Origin: Hemibagrus wyckioides | Taxonomy: Eukaryota; Chordata; Actinopteri; Siluriformes; Bagridae | Reading direction: 5' to 3' | NCBI RefSeq assembly: GCF_019097595.1 | Contig: NC_080727.1 | Span: 12,640,501 to 12,704,500, forward strand | Length of the DNA: 64,000 nucleotides | Shown: positions 1-20,420 of the stretch, piece after piece | Layout: each line of letters begins with the position of its first letter | Position numbering within the stretch: position 1 is the stretch's first letter | Made by a program: the position numbers and the translations under genes | The notes under the pieces: generated by a model | Told to the model about the DNA's origin: nothing | The model's database searches: none | What the model saw: the letters and a program-made list of their open reading frames with translations, nothing else

Positions 1-8516
<8,516 letters not shown>

Positions 8517-9119
8517 AACTGAATGGCCATTAGAGAAGGCAAAGTACTTTAGGGACTCAACACAGCCACTGAAATGGATGGCACATGGTGAGAGTGGCCT
8601 CACCACAGAACAGAGGGACTGCTTGGAAACACTGAGCAGGACAATGCATCACATGCTTCCAGTATACCACTAAACCAACTGGGGCCTGACAACAACTTTC
8701 TGTAGACACAAACCAAGGTGACTGAGTTCGCCTCCGGATTGTACCATCTTTGGGTAGTTTTTGGTTTAATCCATTCTTGTTGTGTTCTAATCACAATCAT
8801 GAGTCTTGTATGTTCTTGAGGCAAATCCAGAAGTGGCGTGTGTCTACTGTGAAGATTAGGCATCAAATAAGATAGCTATGAGGTAATACTTGTTGCTTTT
8901 TGAAAAGTATATATACCGATCCTTACTAGAATTGTCTGTTACATGAGCTGTGTTCCAGTCTTATGAGTCTTTGGGCTTCATTGTACCTGAAAGTCAACCT
9001 CAGCAGGCAACAAGTTTGAGGTACATTTGCTACATCATTACTGAAAGCATCTGAGGATGGATCCCAAACTAGCGGCAGCTACTGATGGATGTGTAAAACA
9101 CAACACAAAGAGTGTTGCT

Positions 9120-9240
9120 AAGGTGATGGGACACCACGAACTGCTAGAACAGCTTTAATTCGCTTTGGCATAGATTGCACACGTGTCTGGAAATGTACTG
9201 GACTGATGAACACCATTTTTCTAAACAGTAAACCTAAAAG
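9120..9240. mobile_element. Possible decayed Tc1-like remnant
   Basis: The wording AGCTTTAATTCGCTTTGGCA and the neighbouring bases match, in degraded form, a segment found in fish Tc1-like elements. No open frame or ends remain. Confidence 0.25.
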
Positions 9241-9481
9241 GTTTTTGCTATTTGGATGATGGTAGTGAAGAGTGCTAATATAAAGTCAGCTTTACAACAT
9301 ATGATTTTGGGCCTGATTTTGCTGTCACAGACAAAAGTCATACACTGTAAAAGAATTTTTGGGTGTCTTGTTTAGTGCCACTGAAACAAACGGCAGCTGA
9401 TGACAAAATTCAGACTGTGAGAATTTTTTCATTATATGATCCTGAGAGAGATCAGGTCCATCATGGAATGTTTTAATGTAG

Positions 9482-9487
9482 AATAAA
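9482..9487 (+). terminator. Candidate poly(A) signal of pde6b
   Basis: AATAAA lies 966 bases after the stop codon on the coding strand. No transcript evidence is available. Confidence 0.4.
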
Positions 9488-10337
9488 GAGGAAGAGGCTA
9501 ATGAACCTGGAATCGATTTGCAGTGACATTTCCTTTTAAGTGGACAAGTGGGCCCAAACCATGCCTGTAAAAATAAATGCCCCCTCAGTATCAGAGAGTA
9601 AGAGCCAGTAGGTTTTCCTTAAAATGTTACCTGTCTGTTTGTTTCTGGTAACATGACTATGCTAATCTTAGCTTAATAACACAGCTAGCACAAACTAAAC
9701 CAAAAATAAATGCTACTTATAGTGTGGCTATTTTATGGCACTTTGTATAGCACTAATGAACAGTATTATGTAATTTCCTACCCTAAGAAGAAGATGCAGA
9801 TGCGGTTCTGTCTTCAAACTTTTACCAGCATAAAGAACTAAGCATGTAAATGCTGTGAAAAAATGCTGCTTGCCTGAGTAGATGCCTTCCAGTGGAACAC
9901 AGTAATAATCTCAAACGGCTCAGAGTTCTCTAAAATATAGATAAATATATATATTTAATGACCGACAATTGAATCTAAGTGGGTAGTGACTACCGAATGC
10001 GCTCATGATATGTGCTTGTTGATCAATATACGTCGCTAGAATCTTTTTTAGCATCACGCTAGTATTGCACTCCAGTGTGTGCAATTGTACTTTATTGTAC
10101 TTTATAGGAATTTCCATCATGGCATTACATCAAGTGCTACCATACGTGTGCTTTTTCATACGTGTGAGTTAACACTTGACACACGCAGTTGGAAGGAATA
10201 CCAGTGCCAGTGGCCTTCATACCTCTACATCTCACATATGTCAAATGTCTTCTCAGCCAACTTCTAATGACATTAAACCTACAGATGTCACGGCTGTGTG
10301 TGATAGCATAAAGAGTATTTCATCAGGAGTACAGGGT

Positions 10338-10404
10338 CACTAATTGTGTGCGATGTTTAAGGAAGAGGACGTGTCTTTCCTTTAAACATCTACAGAAATT
10401 AGTG
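10338..10404. repeat. 67-bp imperfect hairpin
   Basis: The outer stem CACTAATT pairs with AATTAGTG. The inner stem GATGTTTAAGGAA pairs with TTCCTTTAAACATC with one bulged T. The loop is about 13 bases. It is the size of a microRNA precursor or a MITE end, and no further support is visible. Confidence 0.6.
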
Positions 10405-10624
10405 GACCAGATCAATTGTAAATCTTTATTCTGTAAATAAACAAATAGATTGTTTCAGGTTTAGTATGAATATGGTATATTGGTATATTATGGTATATGG
10501 ACAATTAATGTAAGCTAGTTTATTTTAGGTAAACGGAAAAATCCACTGTTTTTGACATGAATGTGATTAATTACGGGTCCATGCAACAAACTCTTTGGTT
10601 GCAGTTAGGATTTCTGGTCGGTTG

Positions 10625-10830
10625 TGTTGCTTTTTATGGGCGCTGTAACATATGCAGTGTTTAGTCTGTTTGAATGGAACCCTGGTGTGTTCTTACCCAC
10701 GGTGCATATCTTTAGGCAGGTGAGAACACAGCGATGACGCTTAGGTCCGAGTGAGCTATTCTGCATTCGACCCAGCGTTAAAAGGATATGCTCTGGATCC
10801 ACCGTGACCCTGACCCCTAGAATGAACATG
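10625..10830. repeat. MITE-like repeat (copy 2 of 7210-7440)
   Basis: Carries the same 20-base core as the copy in pde6b intron 19 at 10651-10670. The rest is diverged. Confidence 0.35.
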
Positions 10831-12054
10831 GCTCTGTGTTCTTTGTGCTCAGGTGATTTTTCTGATTTCTACACACACTTTTTTTTTCCAGCAATTTTTT
10901 TTATGAGTATGCAGTAATCATGAGCAGTGTAAAACCAAATCAAGCTAAAGCTAAACTAAAATGCAAAAAAAATCACTCTGATTCAGACTCAACAAACAAA
11001 CTAATAATGTGAAAGCACCTCTGTAAAGCTATCCCTGTATGTAATGAGAAATAAAGTATGCATTTTTATGTACTTGGAAAGTTTTTATTGGTAATCTTTG
11101 ATTGATTAACCTTAGGAAGTATAAGGAACTAGGAATGTTTACACTTATTTACACATAAAAGCACTTTCTAGCATTTTTTTTAAAGTCACATAATTACAGA
11201 ATTTCTAAATGTCCTGTGTGTAACATCCTACGGGGTTCAAATTCAGTTGCTATCTGAAGAATTTGTTAGTGATAATATTTTTTATCCTTTATCTCCAGCA
11301 GCTCTTTAATTAGCATGTCATGTCACAGCCATTTATGAGCAGCGACTCACATCTAATAAATCCTCTTATCTAATACAAACTCTCAGCAGTTTCCAGTCTG
11401 CTCTGTGCTCACCTGCCAAGGTTATATTAGGAACTGCGGCTCATCTCTCAATAGAGACAGAGACAAACATTTACAGTTGATGCTGCAGCTGTTGTAGTCA
11501 CATAATATATACTGTAGCTATTCTTTTTTTTATTATGCAATGAATGTTGAATTTCACACCATTTCTACACCTTTTATGAGATAATAATTAGATTTAAATC
11601 AATGACACATGACTTGTAGGTGCTGCTGCTGCAAAAAAAAATTCATGTTAAGTAAAATATTTGTTTATCACTAGGAAAGTGATAGTGAAGTGGACTATAG
11701 TCGATTAAACCTGCAGTAAGTGTCTTGTACAAACTCAGCACTTTTTTGTATTGGACTGTGACCCGAATCCTGGGATTTATACTAAACCGGGTATGGATTA
11801 CGCAGCTGCTCTCCTTCGTTAAAAACCTCAGCGTTGTGGTGCTGAAGGGCAACAGTGATAGCTGTACAGTTATCTGTATGCCTTGAGAAATGGGTTAAGA
11901 ATATGAAGTTTATATGCCTCATCTTAAAAGGTCATAAAAGGCTAATAATATTTTCATATTATTTTACTGGAAACTCCTTTAGTAATTTATTACAATGATA
12001 ACTAAACTATAAAGTAGTTTTATTTAGATTGAATATTTACATATATCTGCTGAT

Positions 12055-12200
12055 CCAGCAGCAGGATCCCACACAATCACCGCCACGGCCCAGGTTAAGG
12101 GTTAAGGGTTAACTCTCAGTGCAGGTATCAAGCCTGGATAAAATGGGAAGTTTGCATCAGGAAGGGCATCTGGGGTAAAGCCTGTGCCAAAATCAAATAT
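12055..12200 (+). mobile_element. SINE fragment, same family as 47673-47896
   Basis: Matches the body of the SINE at 47.7 kb (AACTCTCAGTGCAGGT, AAGCCTGGATAAAATGGGA, GCATCAGGAAG). It is diverged, contains a local GGTTAAG triplication, and lacks the CTGTGGCGACCCC tail. Confidence 0.6.
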
Positions 12201-13669
12201 ATGGATTGGATGACAGTATATGTCTACTAATTAATAAAAAAGCAGTCTTGCAGATATTTTGGATGGAGAAAAAAAGGCAAAAATCTTTTCTTACAATCTT
12301 GGCTTTGTCAACATTCAACTGTGGAGCATTTTTGTGTCCTCCAGTGAGATAACTATGAAAGCTAATTCTATGCTTTTGCATAACTTCAACATGGGGCAAC
12401 ATGCAATAGGAAGAAGACAGTGGCCCTATGACAGATTGCATGATTCCTCACATGGATATAAAAAATGATTTTTGGCCAAGTACATTTAAACCTTTTACTT
12501 CTGACCCTAAGAAACATTTACATTTGTGAATCAGTGTGTAATAACTGACTAGCACAAGCTGCCCAATAAATAAATAAATAAATAAATAGACTTGTGCAAG
12601 AGCAATCTAACAGAAATCTTTTATAAATAGAGGCTAGAATGTATATGATCTTTCATTAATTTTTGATATGCTAAGAATTGCTTGTGTATTAATTCATCTC
12701 TCATACGTATTAGTCAAACCTTATGGAAAAATGTTAGAGTAACAGATTAGCACAGCTCTGGAAACAGCTAAAAGGAATTTTATTACACTATTTAGACACT
12801 GTATGTCTCTGTATGTGAGAAATTAAAGCGCCCTCCTCTGTGTACCTTAGTATCTGCTTTGCGTTCCTTTGTTCATAGTTTCCTAGCAGATCAGTTATGT
12901 GTAACCTAGAAAATGGTTTCAGATTCTTAGCAAATCTTTTTCAGGTCTTAAACAGTTAATATTAATCCAGTGGTTTGTGATTAGATCGTTCACAACACAG
13001 GATATAACTATTTATAACCAAATATTTAAATGCCCCTTAATATGAGCTTTCAAAAATAAGACCAAGCAAATACAAATGGCCGTACCTTGTTGGACTTGAC
13101 TGGCTGGATGTTTAAGTCCTAAGTAACCTCAGTCAGTGAATACCATGAAAAAAACATGTTATCAGTCCTCTAGACCATTATCAGTGCATGGGAACATTCC
13201 ACACTAATTCCAAACTAATTCTCACATAACAGTTTAGGTATTTATGATGACAATTCCTCCATAATTGGTCAACATGAAATCTAATAAAATCAGTGATTTG
13301 GAACATCTAGAGGTTTGTGGGAGTATTGCAGGGGGTCCATGAGACTGAGGGATCATATTAAACCCCACTGCAGTTAAAACTGAATTTATAAAAAAGTCAG
13401 TGTAAAAATGTTAGAACTTGATAAGATTGCTATGACATTTATTTAACGGCATAGTTAGATAAATGGCAGAGTCAGTGGGCAAAATCTCCTACAAGGTGGC
13501 AGTAACCATGTAGGAGGGTCACATTTTATAAAAAAAAAAAAGGGTAGAAAAGTAAAGACCTATAATATGCACCATTTCAAACAAACATATTGAGAATATA
13601 CCTGCTACCAAGCTTATCAAAATGTTTACATCGTTGTATGTTATGTACTCTTATAGAAATTGCTGTGTA

Positions 13670-13765
13670 GGGGGACTTACACCTGGGGACATACAGGAAA
13701 ATAAATGTTGTCAATTTTGGGGTGGTAACAGTAAATCCGCTTTAGCACACCACCCTCCAATTGAT
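13670..13765. repeat. Interspersed repeat, second copy near 41080-41170
   Basis: Both places share TTTGGGGTGGTAACAGTA, then CATCACC/CACCACC and ATGATTATTTT/TTGATTATTTT in the same order and spacing. No coding content. Confidence 0.5.
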
Positions 13766-14383
13766 TATTTTACTACAACATCATGCCCTTAAAGTGTTTC
13801 ATTCCTTACTCAGAATACAATCCTGATACAAGACACATGGAAAGGTCACCAGGATACATTTTAAATGCATCTTGGTTGTATGTACACCTGCATTTTTATG
13901 TGGATAATCCTATTCCAGATATAATAGTTTCAATATATTCAATAAACATGCGGTAAAAGGTCAGACTGATAATGAGGTCTAAGCTTTTTAATCTGCCCAA
14001 AAGGAGGTGTTTATACCTTCAGCCAGCTGTTTGTAGACCCTCTCTCGTTCTTCAATCTATTTCTTTATCTCCTCTTCTACTTGCCTCTCCTCCACAGCAA
14101 GCGGCTTTAGTTAATCTGGTAAAGAAAGTATTATCGAAGGAGCATGGTAAATAACTGTCCAGACTGGACAGCTGTAAGATTATAGCGGTAGACACTGACT
14201 GTGAATACAACTGTAGTCAGGTCCACATTCAGTCATTTAGTGTTACTTGTAGGCGTCTACCACAGTATATAGGATGTGAAGTTAAATGAATATGACTTTC
14301 GGCTTTCTTTTGAGGGTAGTTATGTATCCACATCACTTAAACGGTTGTAGGAATTACAGCATTTTATATATGTGCTCCCTTTT

Positions 14384-14900
14384 TAAGTGACCAAAAATAA
14401 TTGGAGAAACATACAGCCAAATTGTCATTTTTAATACTTGCTTGCAAATCCTTTATAGTCAATGACCGCCTGAAGTCTGGAATCCATAGGCATAACCCGT
14501 CTCTGTATTTCGTCCCAGGTGATACTCTGCCAGGCTTTTAGTGCAGTTCCTGCTTGTTCTTGGGGCGTTTTTGCCTTCAGCAATTGAAATACATACTTGA
14601 TTAGATTCAGGTCAGGTGATTTACTTGCCCATTGCATAACATTCCACTTCTTGCCATCAAAAGTTTGCTTTCAAAGTATGCTTCGGGGCATTGTCAATCT
14701 CTACTGTGAAGCAGCATCTAATGGAATTGAAAGCATTTGGCTGAACTTGAATATGAAATATAGCCCAATACACTACAGAATTTTGTTAGCAGTCACATCA
14801 GTAAATACTGATGTGGGAAGCAGTTCCATTAGCAACAAAATGGTTGACAGATACAGATACGATTCTTTATCTGGCCAACCGTTGTGAAGGGATATTTCTT
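14384..14900 (-). pseudogene. Decayed Tc1-like transposon, family E
   Basis: Reading the minus strand from 14637 to 14431 gives the C-terminal end of a Tc1-type transposase: WASKSPDLNLIKYVF, the block holding the last catalytic acid (here Lys in place of the expected Glu), then KAWQSITWDEIQRRV and LQAVIDYKGFASKY before the stop. The block up to 14900 looks like the preceding, rearranged part. One end (AGTGACCAAAAATAATTGG) resembles a Tc1 terminal repeat. The protein is broken and lacks its N-terminus. Confidence 0.65.
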
Positions 14901-14994
14901 CACCAGGGAAAAAAATTTCTTCTATCATCCACTACATCTCTGTTGTGGTCTTTACTTACAATCTGCTCACAAGTAAGCAAAATAGTGAAGAAAT

Positions 14995-15322
14995 AACACA
15001 CACCTGGCTGTGAACTGATCAGCAGTCCAATACTTTTGATAGATACTCTCCGCTGCAGACCGGGAACAGCCCACAAGAGCTGGAGTTTTGGAGATGCTTC
15101 GATCTGGTCGACTAGCCATCACAATTTGGCCCTTGTCAAACTCGCTCAAGTCCTTACGTACACTTGCCCATTTTCCCTGCTTCTAACACATCAACTTTGA
15201 GGACAAAATGTTTACTTGCTGCCTAATATATCCCACCCACTAACAGGTGCCATGATGAGGAGATCATCAGTCTTATTTACTTTACCTGGCACTGCTCATA
15301 ATGTTATGCCTGAACGGTGTAG
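14995..15322 (-). mobile_element. Tc1 family A, truncated copy
   Basis: On the minus strand it encodes the N-terminal helix-turn-helix start ([20 protein letters not shown]) and breaks off after SIYQK. Only one terminal repeat remains (CATAATGTTATGCCTGAACG at about 15298). The other side is abruptly joined to the family E remnant. Confidence 0.75.
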
Positions 15323-17430
15323 TCTGCCCATGCTAGCAAAGGCCACTCACTGACCTTCCGGTGTAGTGTTAGAATTGGCTAGCATTCTTGCTTATTTACT
15401 AGTTTAGGTTTGCTAATGAAAGAAATGTTTATAATTCAACGTCTACATTTACAAAATATTACCTTTCTAAGTGGTGAGACGTGAACAGGAGGTACCATGC
15501 TAGCAGTACAGCCTCTTTTCAGTTTAAAAATGAGTGCAAAAGTTTGTACACCCTCCCTTTGAAACCCCAATTTTTTTAGCTTTCACATGCTTGTTTTTTA
15601 TTTTCACAGGTAGCCAAAATGGGCTAAAATTGCTTTCAAATACTATATATACAAACTTGTTTAAATGAAATTCTGAATGTAATATAAATATTGCCTAGAA
15701 ATCAGTCAGTGATTGAAGGATGTGATGAAGGACAGAGTCACCAACCATTTACTCCATTCTAAACCTGTCCTATTTTATGAATCCTTGTAATAGAACACTA
15801 AATATGTCAAATAACATTTTAGCAAATGTATTCTACAGAATTGAATAGGAAGCAGGTATTAGGTGTCTGATGGCATGCTGAGAAATCTTCATTCTTCTTC
15901 AATAATCAGAGTAGAATATATATGGAAGAAACCGTCTATGCTGTGCTGTTATAGGAAAGTTTGGAAGTATTTTTATACATAATGTTGTGGAAATACTTTC
16001 AATCGAGAAACATAGAACCAGGGCATAAATATAAACCTGTAAATTGCAGGTGCTCTGCTGTCAGAGCTGCTGTTATAAAAAATGAATTAACACGTTCTGA
16101 CCAATCAGAATCCAGAATTCGACAGCACTATGATATAAACATCCATATTATATTCAACTTTTTCCTTTCCATTCCTTTTCATTTCATTCAAGTCCTTTTC
16201 ATTCACCCCCCCCCACCCCCAGCTGCTTATTTGCTATTCAACAAAAGTTCCTGATGCCTATGATTGAAAAGCAAAGCATTTAAGAATAGCATTTATTTAG
16301 CTGTTATTTTTAAAGCAGGAATAAGATGTCTGGTATGAATAGACATAGACATGAATAGACAGTCCTTGAATGGAGAGCATGCTGGGAAGCTCTGGCTAAA
16401 TTTAAGCACATGACAAACAGTATGAATGCATATGGTTGGGAATTTTCATCCTGACACCGGGAATTAGGTCATGGGATATTTTTGACACACTGTGGTCAAT
16501 TTTAGAATAATATAGCAGGCTATACAAAGCTTTGTAGTGTATGTGATGACCGGGGATGGAAAAAGTACAGAACAATTTCAACTTAATTGAAAACTAAGGG
16601 TATTATATCTCTTGATTAAATCTTACTTCATCAACGCCATTTATTTGAATTCATGATATGAGATTATATTCTTTCAGACAATTTAAGCCAAACAATTTAT
16701 TATTCAATTCAGTTTCGGAGAGAGGAAAAAAGAGAGTCTGATGAGGGAATGAGTGTTTATAGCTGCTATAACAAACTCGTATTACTGGAATTTTACAACA
16801 TTAAATATAACTATAAACAGATTTTTTTGTATGATTTTGTTAATAAATAAAGAAACGTTGGCAAATTGTCGTGGTATATGAGGAATGAAACACTTCTGAA
16901 TTGTCTGTATTTTTGATAGATAATCAATTTTAAGGTAGTAAAGGTTTTGCTTTCTCTAACAGGGATTTATGAAATAGTTCACTTCTATGTTTTAATTATA
17001 TAGTAGCATAGAACAGACAATTGAATTGGGTTTTGGCCAAAAGAAAAAATTATATACTTGAAAATATAAGAAGTAAAAACGTTGTTTTGATTTATGTAAA
17101 TGCAACCGATTAAGAGTACAATTATTACTTTTATACTCAAGTAGAAAATCTTCTAAATCTAAAATCTAAAAGTATAAAATCTAGGTAGAGTTATAGAATT
17201 ATTTCCAGTAAGAGTAGGTGTTAACTGTGTTTTTATGGTGGCTTTATGACAAAACAAAATATCCAGCATGTGTCTGTGGAAGCCTGTCCCTGTGCTTTAA
17301 ATAGAACAAGGACACACTCCTCTGGCATGTGGCAGTTAGATCACACATACACATCCATCTATCTTGTTTTGGAGTATGACTGCATGTACGTCGTCACAGC
17401 GCTCTGGCAGGCAGATGACACATAACGACT
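15323..17430. other. Intergenic, AT-rich, before the heat-shock gene
   Basis: No gene seen. It holds a MITE end at 16040-16120 and, at 16787-16900, a repeat sharing ACATTAAATATAACTATAAA and GAGGAATGAAACAC with 58170-58260 and 59885-59985. Confidence 0.45.
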
Positions 17431-17437
17431 GAAGCTG

Positions 17438-17474
17438 GAATGCTACTGGAACTTTCTACCTCAGGATATAAAAG
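17438..17474 (+). promoter_or_regulatory. Heat-shock promoter: HSE and TATA box
   Basis: GAACTTTC at 17449-17456 is a perfect GAAnnTTC inverted pair, and a further GAA lies at 17438. TATAAAAG follows at 17467-17474. Transcription would then start near 17497, giving a leader of about 80 bases before the ATG at 17579. The layout fits HSF1-driven induction. Confidence 0.75.
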
Positions 17475-17578
17475 CGGCATGGTGAGTGCACCGAGCCAGA
17501 AGCAGCGAGACAGCTGAGACGAGCAAACAGGAGAGCACAAGAAGCAACACAGCAGCGCTGACCATCCACTGATCCAAG

Positions 17579-18211
17579 ATGCTTTGCTCACGCACATTTC
17601 AGCCTCCGTTCAACCCACTGATGGACTTCCACTGGCCGGTGCGCAGTCTTTGGCCTGAGACGAGACCTCTGTTCTTCCAGATCGAACAAGAGATGATGAG
17701 GCACATGCAGGAGATGCGACACAACCTGGAGTTCATGGAGCGCCTCCACAGAAGGATCTTCGATGAGATCGACATTACCTCGCCTTCAGCTGTGTTCAAA
17801 CCCATCTCATTCCAGCTGGGCAAAGAAAATAACCGCTTCTCAGTAACCCTGGACACAAAAGATTTCTCCCCTGAGGAACTTTCCGTCAAACAAGTGGGCA
17901 AGAAGCTGCGTGTGAGCGGAAAGTCCGAGAAGAAGCAGGATGATGGGAAAGGGTCATACTCTTACAGATGCCAAGAATTCCGGCAGGAGTTTGACCTTCC
18001 CGATAGCGTTGACCCTGAGGCAGTAACCTGCTCTTTAAATGATGGCCAGCTCCAGATCCAGGCACCTAAGGAGACCTCTGCTGGGTCAAATGAGAGAGTG
18101 ATTCCAATTACATATACTCCTGCTGTGAACAGCCCTACACCTCAGAGTCCAGATTCACAGATCCAGCCAGCCAAGGAAGATTCCTCTAAGAGTGGAGATC
18201 AGTCACAATAA
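17579..18211 (+). CDS. Small heat-shock protein, hsp30/hspb11 type
   Basis: An intronless gene of 210 residues. Small heat-shock proteins are ATP-independent chaperones that hold unfolded proteins in large oligomers in the cytosol. The N-terminus MLCSRTFQPPFNPLMDFHWP and the WPxxRPLF block are typical of fish Hsp30-like proteins. The alpha-crystallin domain spans about residues 79-164, with FSVTLDTKDFSPEELSVK, FRQEFDLP and the GQL turn at 156-158. The I-x-I anchoring motif IPI is at 175-177, followed by a Ser/Pro/Gln-rich tail. The ATG is the first after the TATA box. Lack of introns and the upstream HSE fit a strongly inducible gene. Naming among fish paralogs (hsp30, hspb11, hspb9) is inconsistent, so no symbol is given. 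Confidence 0.93.
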   Translation: MLCSRTFQPPFNPLMDFHWPVRSLWPETRPLFFQIEQEMMRHMQEMRHNLEFMERLHRRIFDEIDITSPSAVFKPISFQLGKENNRFSVTLDTKDFSPEELSVKQVGKKLRVSGKSEKKQDDGKGSYSYRCQEFRQEFDLPDSVDPEAVTCSLNDGQLQIQAPKETSAGSNERVIPITYTPAVNSPTPQSPDSQIQPAKEDSSKSGDQSQ

Positions 18212-18421
18212 TGTACTAAGCTGATGAATGACCATGAACTTTAGAGAACTAATTTATTAACTGTTATATAGATTTTTTTTGAGACTGTGTCCTTCTCTAT
18301 GCTGCCATACAAACATGATAATTTAATGTTCACATAAACGATTTTGTTTAGTTTGGACTGTAGGGAAATACCTGTGTTAAAAAATTTCACTGGAATAACT
18401 GGCTTATTCATGTTGTAAAAT

Positions 18422-18427
18422 ATTAAA
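18422..18427 (+). terminator. Candidate poly(A) signal of the heat-shock gene
   Basis: ATTAAA lies 210 bases after the stop, with T-rich sequence following. It is the usual variant hexamer, and no canonical AATAAA is closer. Confidence 0.5.
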
Positions 18428-18560
18428 GTAGTTTTTCATCAAAGTATTTTCAACTCTTCTTTTAAGATTTTTTTTTCACAAAACCATCAATATCTCACAT
18501 GTAATAATCACACTGCACCTATACATAAAAAAAGTTTTTCTCAATGTAATTGTACATGAG

Positions 18561-18564
<4 letters not shown>

Positions 18565-18600
<36 letters not shown>
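18565..18600 (+). repeat. (CT)18 microsatellite
   Basis: An uninterrupted CT run flanked on both sides by TGTACATGA/GTACATGAT. Confidence 0.95.
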
Positions 18601-18603
<3 letters not shown>

Positions 18604-18623
18604 CATGATTCTATATGAGATAT

Positions 18624-19112
18624 TTCAGGAAATATCTAGAAGGTTTCATTGGCATTAAGTGAATGATAGAAATGCTAAATATTCTAAAAGACAATGGACC
18701 ATAACCTTTAAAAATCCTTTAGGACAATGAAAACTGGCTTCAGAAAATGCAATAAATAGGTCAAATTTTTTTAATAGATTCTACTTGTACCATTTGTTGT
18801 GGTATTCTTTATAGAACCTTCATAAAATATAATCTGAAACTTTCCAGAAGAGTGCTAGATGTCAAGCGATATATTTATCTTATAATAATCAACACATGCT
18901 GCATGCTGCTGCTGCTGCAAAAAAAAACATCTTAGCAAATAGAAATATCTTCAATATAGCCATACTTGTCTAGTATTTCATATTATACAATTGCAATGAA
19001 CCAAATATTAAAATAAGTTTGTGAAATCTATTTCTAGAAACTTCTAGATGCATGAAATGCTCAAATTTTATTGACAGATAATCTTACTAATTTTAGGAAT
19101 TTATTTCTAGAA
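18624..19112. promoter_or_regulatory. Cluster of heat-shock-element-like motifs 3' of the hsp gene
   Basis: TTCnnGAA units occur at 18624-18631 (TTCAGGAA), 18842-18849 (TTCCAGAA), 19032-19048 (TTCTAGAAACTTCTAGA, three alternating units plus a partial fourth) and 19105-19112 (TTCTAGAA). The longest is an excellent HSF trimer site. Function is inferred from motif match only. Confidence 0.45.
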
Positions 19113-19211
19113 AGAAACTAAATGAACTGCCAGGAAAATACAACTGAAATTAGTAAAACTGTCTAGTTTAATAATTTGTAATTTGGTTGATTATAATATA
19201 TTTTTTTAATT

Positions 19212-19571
19212 TGGTGACTCCACAAGTCCTCTGGGATAGACTCCAGGCTCCCTGTGACCCTGAATAGGATAGATGGGACAGAAGATTGATGGATGAGTAT
19301 TTATTTTTTTAATCTGTTTTTTAACTATTCTTTGTACTCTAGAGACTGTTCTATGTGAAAATTCCAGGGTATCAGTATTTTCTGAAATACTCAAGCCAGC
19401 CCATCTGGTATTAACAATCATGCCACAGTTAAAGTTATAGAGATGACCTCATTCTGATGTTTGAAGTGAACATTAACTGAAGTGCTTGACCTGTATCTGC
19501 ATGGTTGGGCTTCTTTGGTCTTACATTCACTTATGTACAGGCGTTCCTAATAAAGTGAACAGTGAGTATAT
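19212..19571 (-). mobile_element. Repeat fragment joined to a Tc1 family D end
   Basis: 19212-19300 is a reverse fragment of the dispersed repeat also seen at 57850-58165 (CTCCCTGTGACCCTG in reverse orientation). 19300-19571 is the 5' end of Tc1 family D. Its minus strand reads TRWAGLSISENTDTLEFSHRTVSRVQRIV, and it ends in the terminal motif TCCTAATAAAGTGAACAGTG. It lacks any catalytic region. Confidence 0.65.
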
Positions 19572-19659
19572 ACACAAAGAAAATGCAGAGAGTGCTGCAC
19601 TGCTCTTCTTCATGTAGTCACCAGTGCTCTTTGGATAACAAGAGGTAGATGAAGTACTG

Positions 19660-20420
19660 AAAAAATGAAATTCTCCAAGGCCCTCGTGTGATGAAGTAAA
19701 AGCCTTTAATTCACTGGGCTACATAATATAAAAATGTTAAAAGGTAGATCTACGTGTTTCGGCTTGCACAGCCTTCTTCAGGATACCAGGCTCAGATTCA
19801 AATTTCGAATTATGCCATTGATATATTCATGAAACGTGTAATTCTGACTCAGAACCTGACCAAATCAATAGGACATCATCAATATACCAAAAACAAGTTA
19901 GCATAATTTGGTGCAAAACAAGCACCCATAGCTCTACCTTTTACCTGCTTACAGAAAACGTCTAGAAACATAAATACATTGTTCTCAAGTATCCATGTCG
20001 TTAATTGTAAAATGAAAAAGGCGGGTGGCATCGATCACCCAGAAAGTGTTCAAGTCCCTCTACATGATCAGTGTTAGTATACAGCGATTCAACATCCATT
20101 GTTACCAATATTGATTCACCCACATTCTTTATGTCATTGATCATATTGAGCACATAAGCACTGTCTTGAATAAAGGAGGGAAGCATGAATACAAATGGTT
20201 TTATAAAAAAGTCAACATACTGTGAGGCAGGCTCAGTCAGTGATGCATTTCTGCTGATTATAGGCCTACCTGGTGGAGTCTTTAAGTTCTTGTGTATCTT
20301 AGGCAACATATAAAATGATGGGATGCTGGGGATCTCTGCGAAATGGAAAGTCAAATTCCCTTTGCAATATCCAGTTGTTATTTTTCACTGTAGACAAAAG
20401 ATCTTTCACCTCCAAAGGAT
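19660..20420 (-). mobile_element. Penelope-like retroelement fragment
   Basis: The minus strand from 20354 to 20001 encodes a reverse-transcriptase fragment with FYMLPKIHKNLKTPPGRPI, TEPASQYVDFF and ILVTMDVESLYTN, the pattern of Penelope-like elements. It runs into stops and lacks the catalytic YxDD region and the GIY-YIG endonuclease. On the same strand, about 19780 down to 19755, lies CTGAAGAAGGCTGTGCAAGC followed by CGAAAC, similar to the hammerhead-ribozyme-like motif known from terminal regions of this class. Confidence 0.75.

Larger units (their letters stand above)
8517..9487 (+). other. Probable pde6b 3' untranslated region
   Basis: Non-coding sequence follows the pde6b stop. The first convincing AATAAA is at 9482-9487 and a second lies near 9570. 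The length of the 3' UTR is inferred from these signals only. A small block at about 9120-9240 resembles the start of a Tc1-like transposase gene. Confidence 0.4.
9488..14383. other. Intergenic region between pde6b and a Tc1 cluster
   Basis: No gene seen. It holds the hairpin at 10338-10404, a MITE-like copy at 10625-10830, a SINE fragment at 12055-12200 and a repeat at 13670-13765. The piece 11280-11480 is less AT-rich, contains TTTAATTAGC, and could be a regulatory island, but I have no firm evidence. Confidence 0.5.

Noticed and set aside
12100..12115. Telomere-like GGTTAAG repeats
   Set aside because: Three units only, period seven not six, and they lie inside a diverged SINE copy.
12820..12845. 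Second CTCF-like motif (AGCGCCCTCCTCTG)
   Set aside because: Several core positions fail on the reverse strand.
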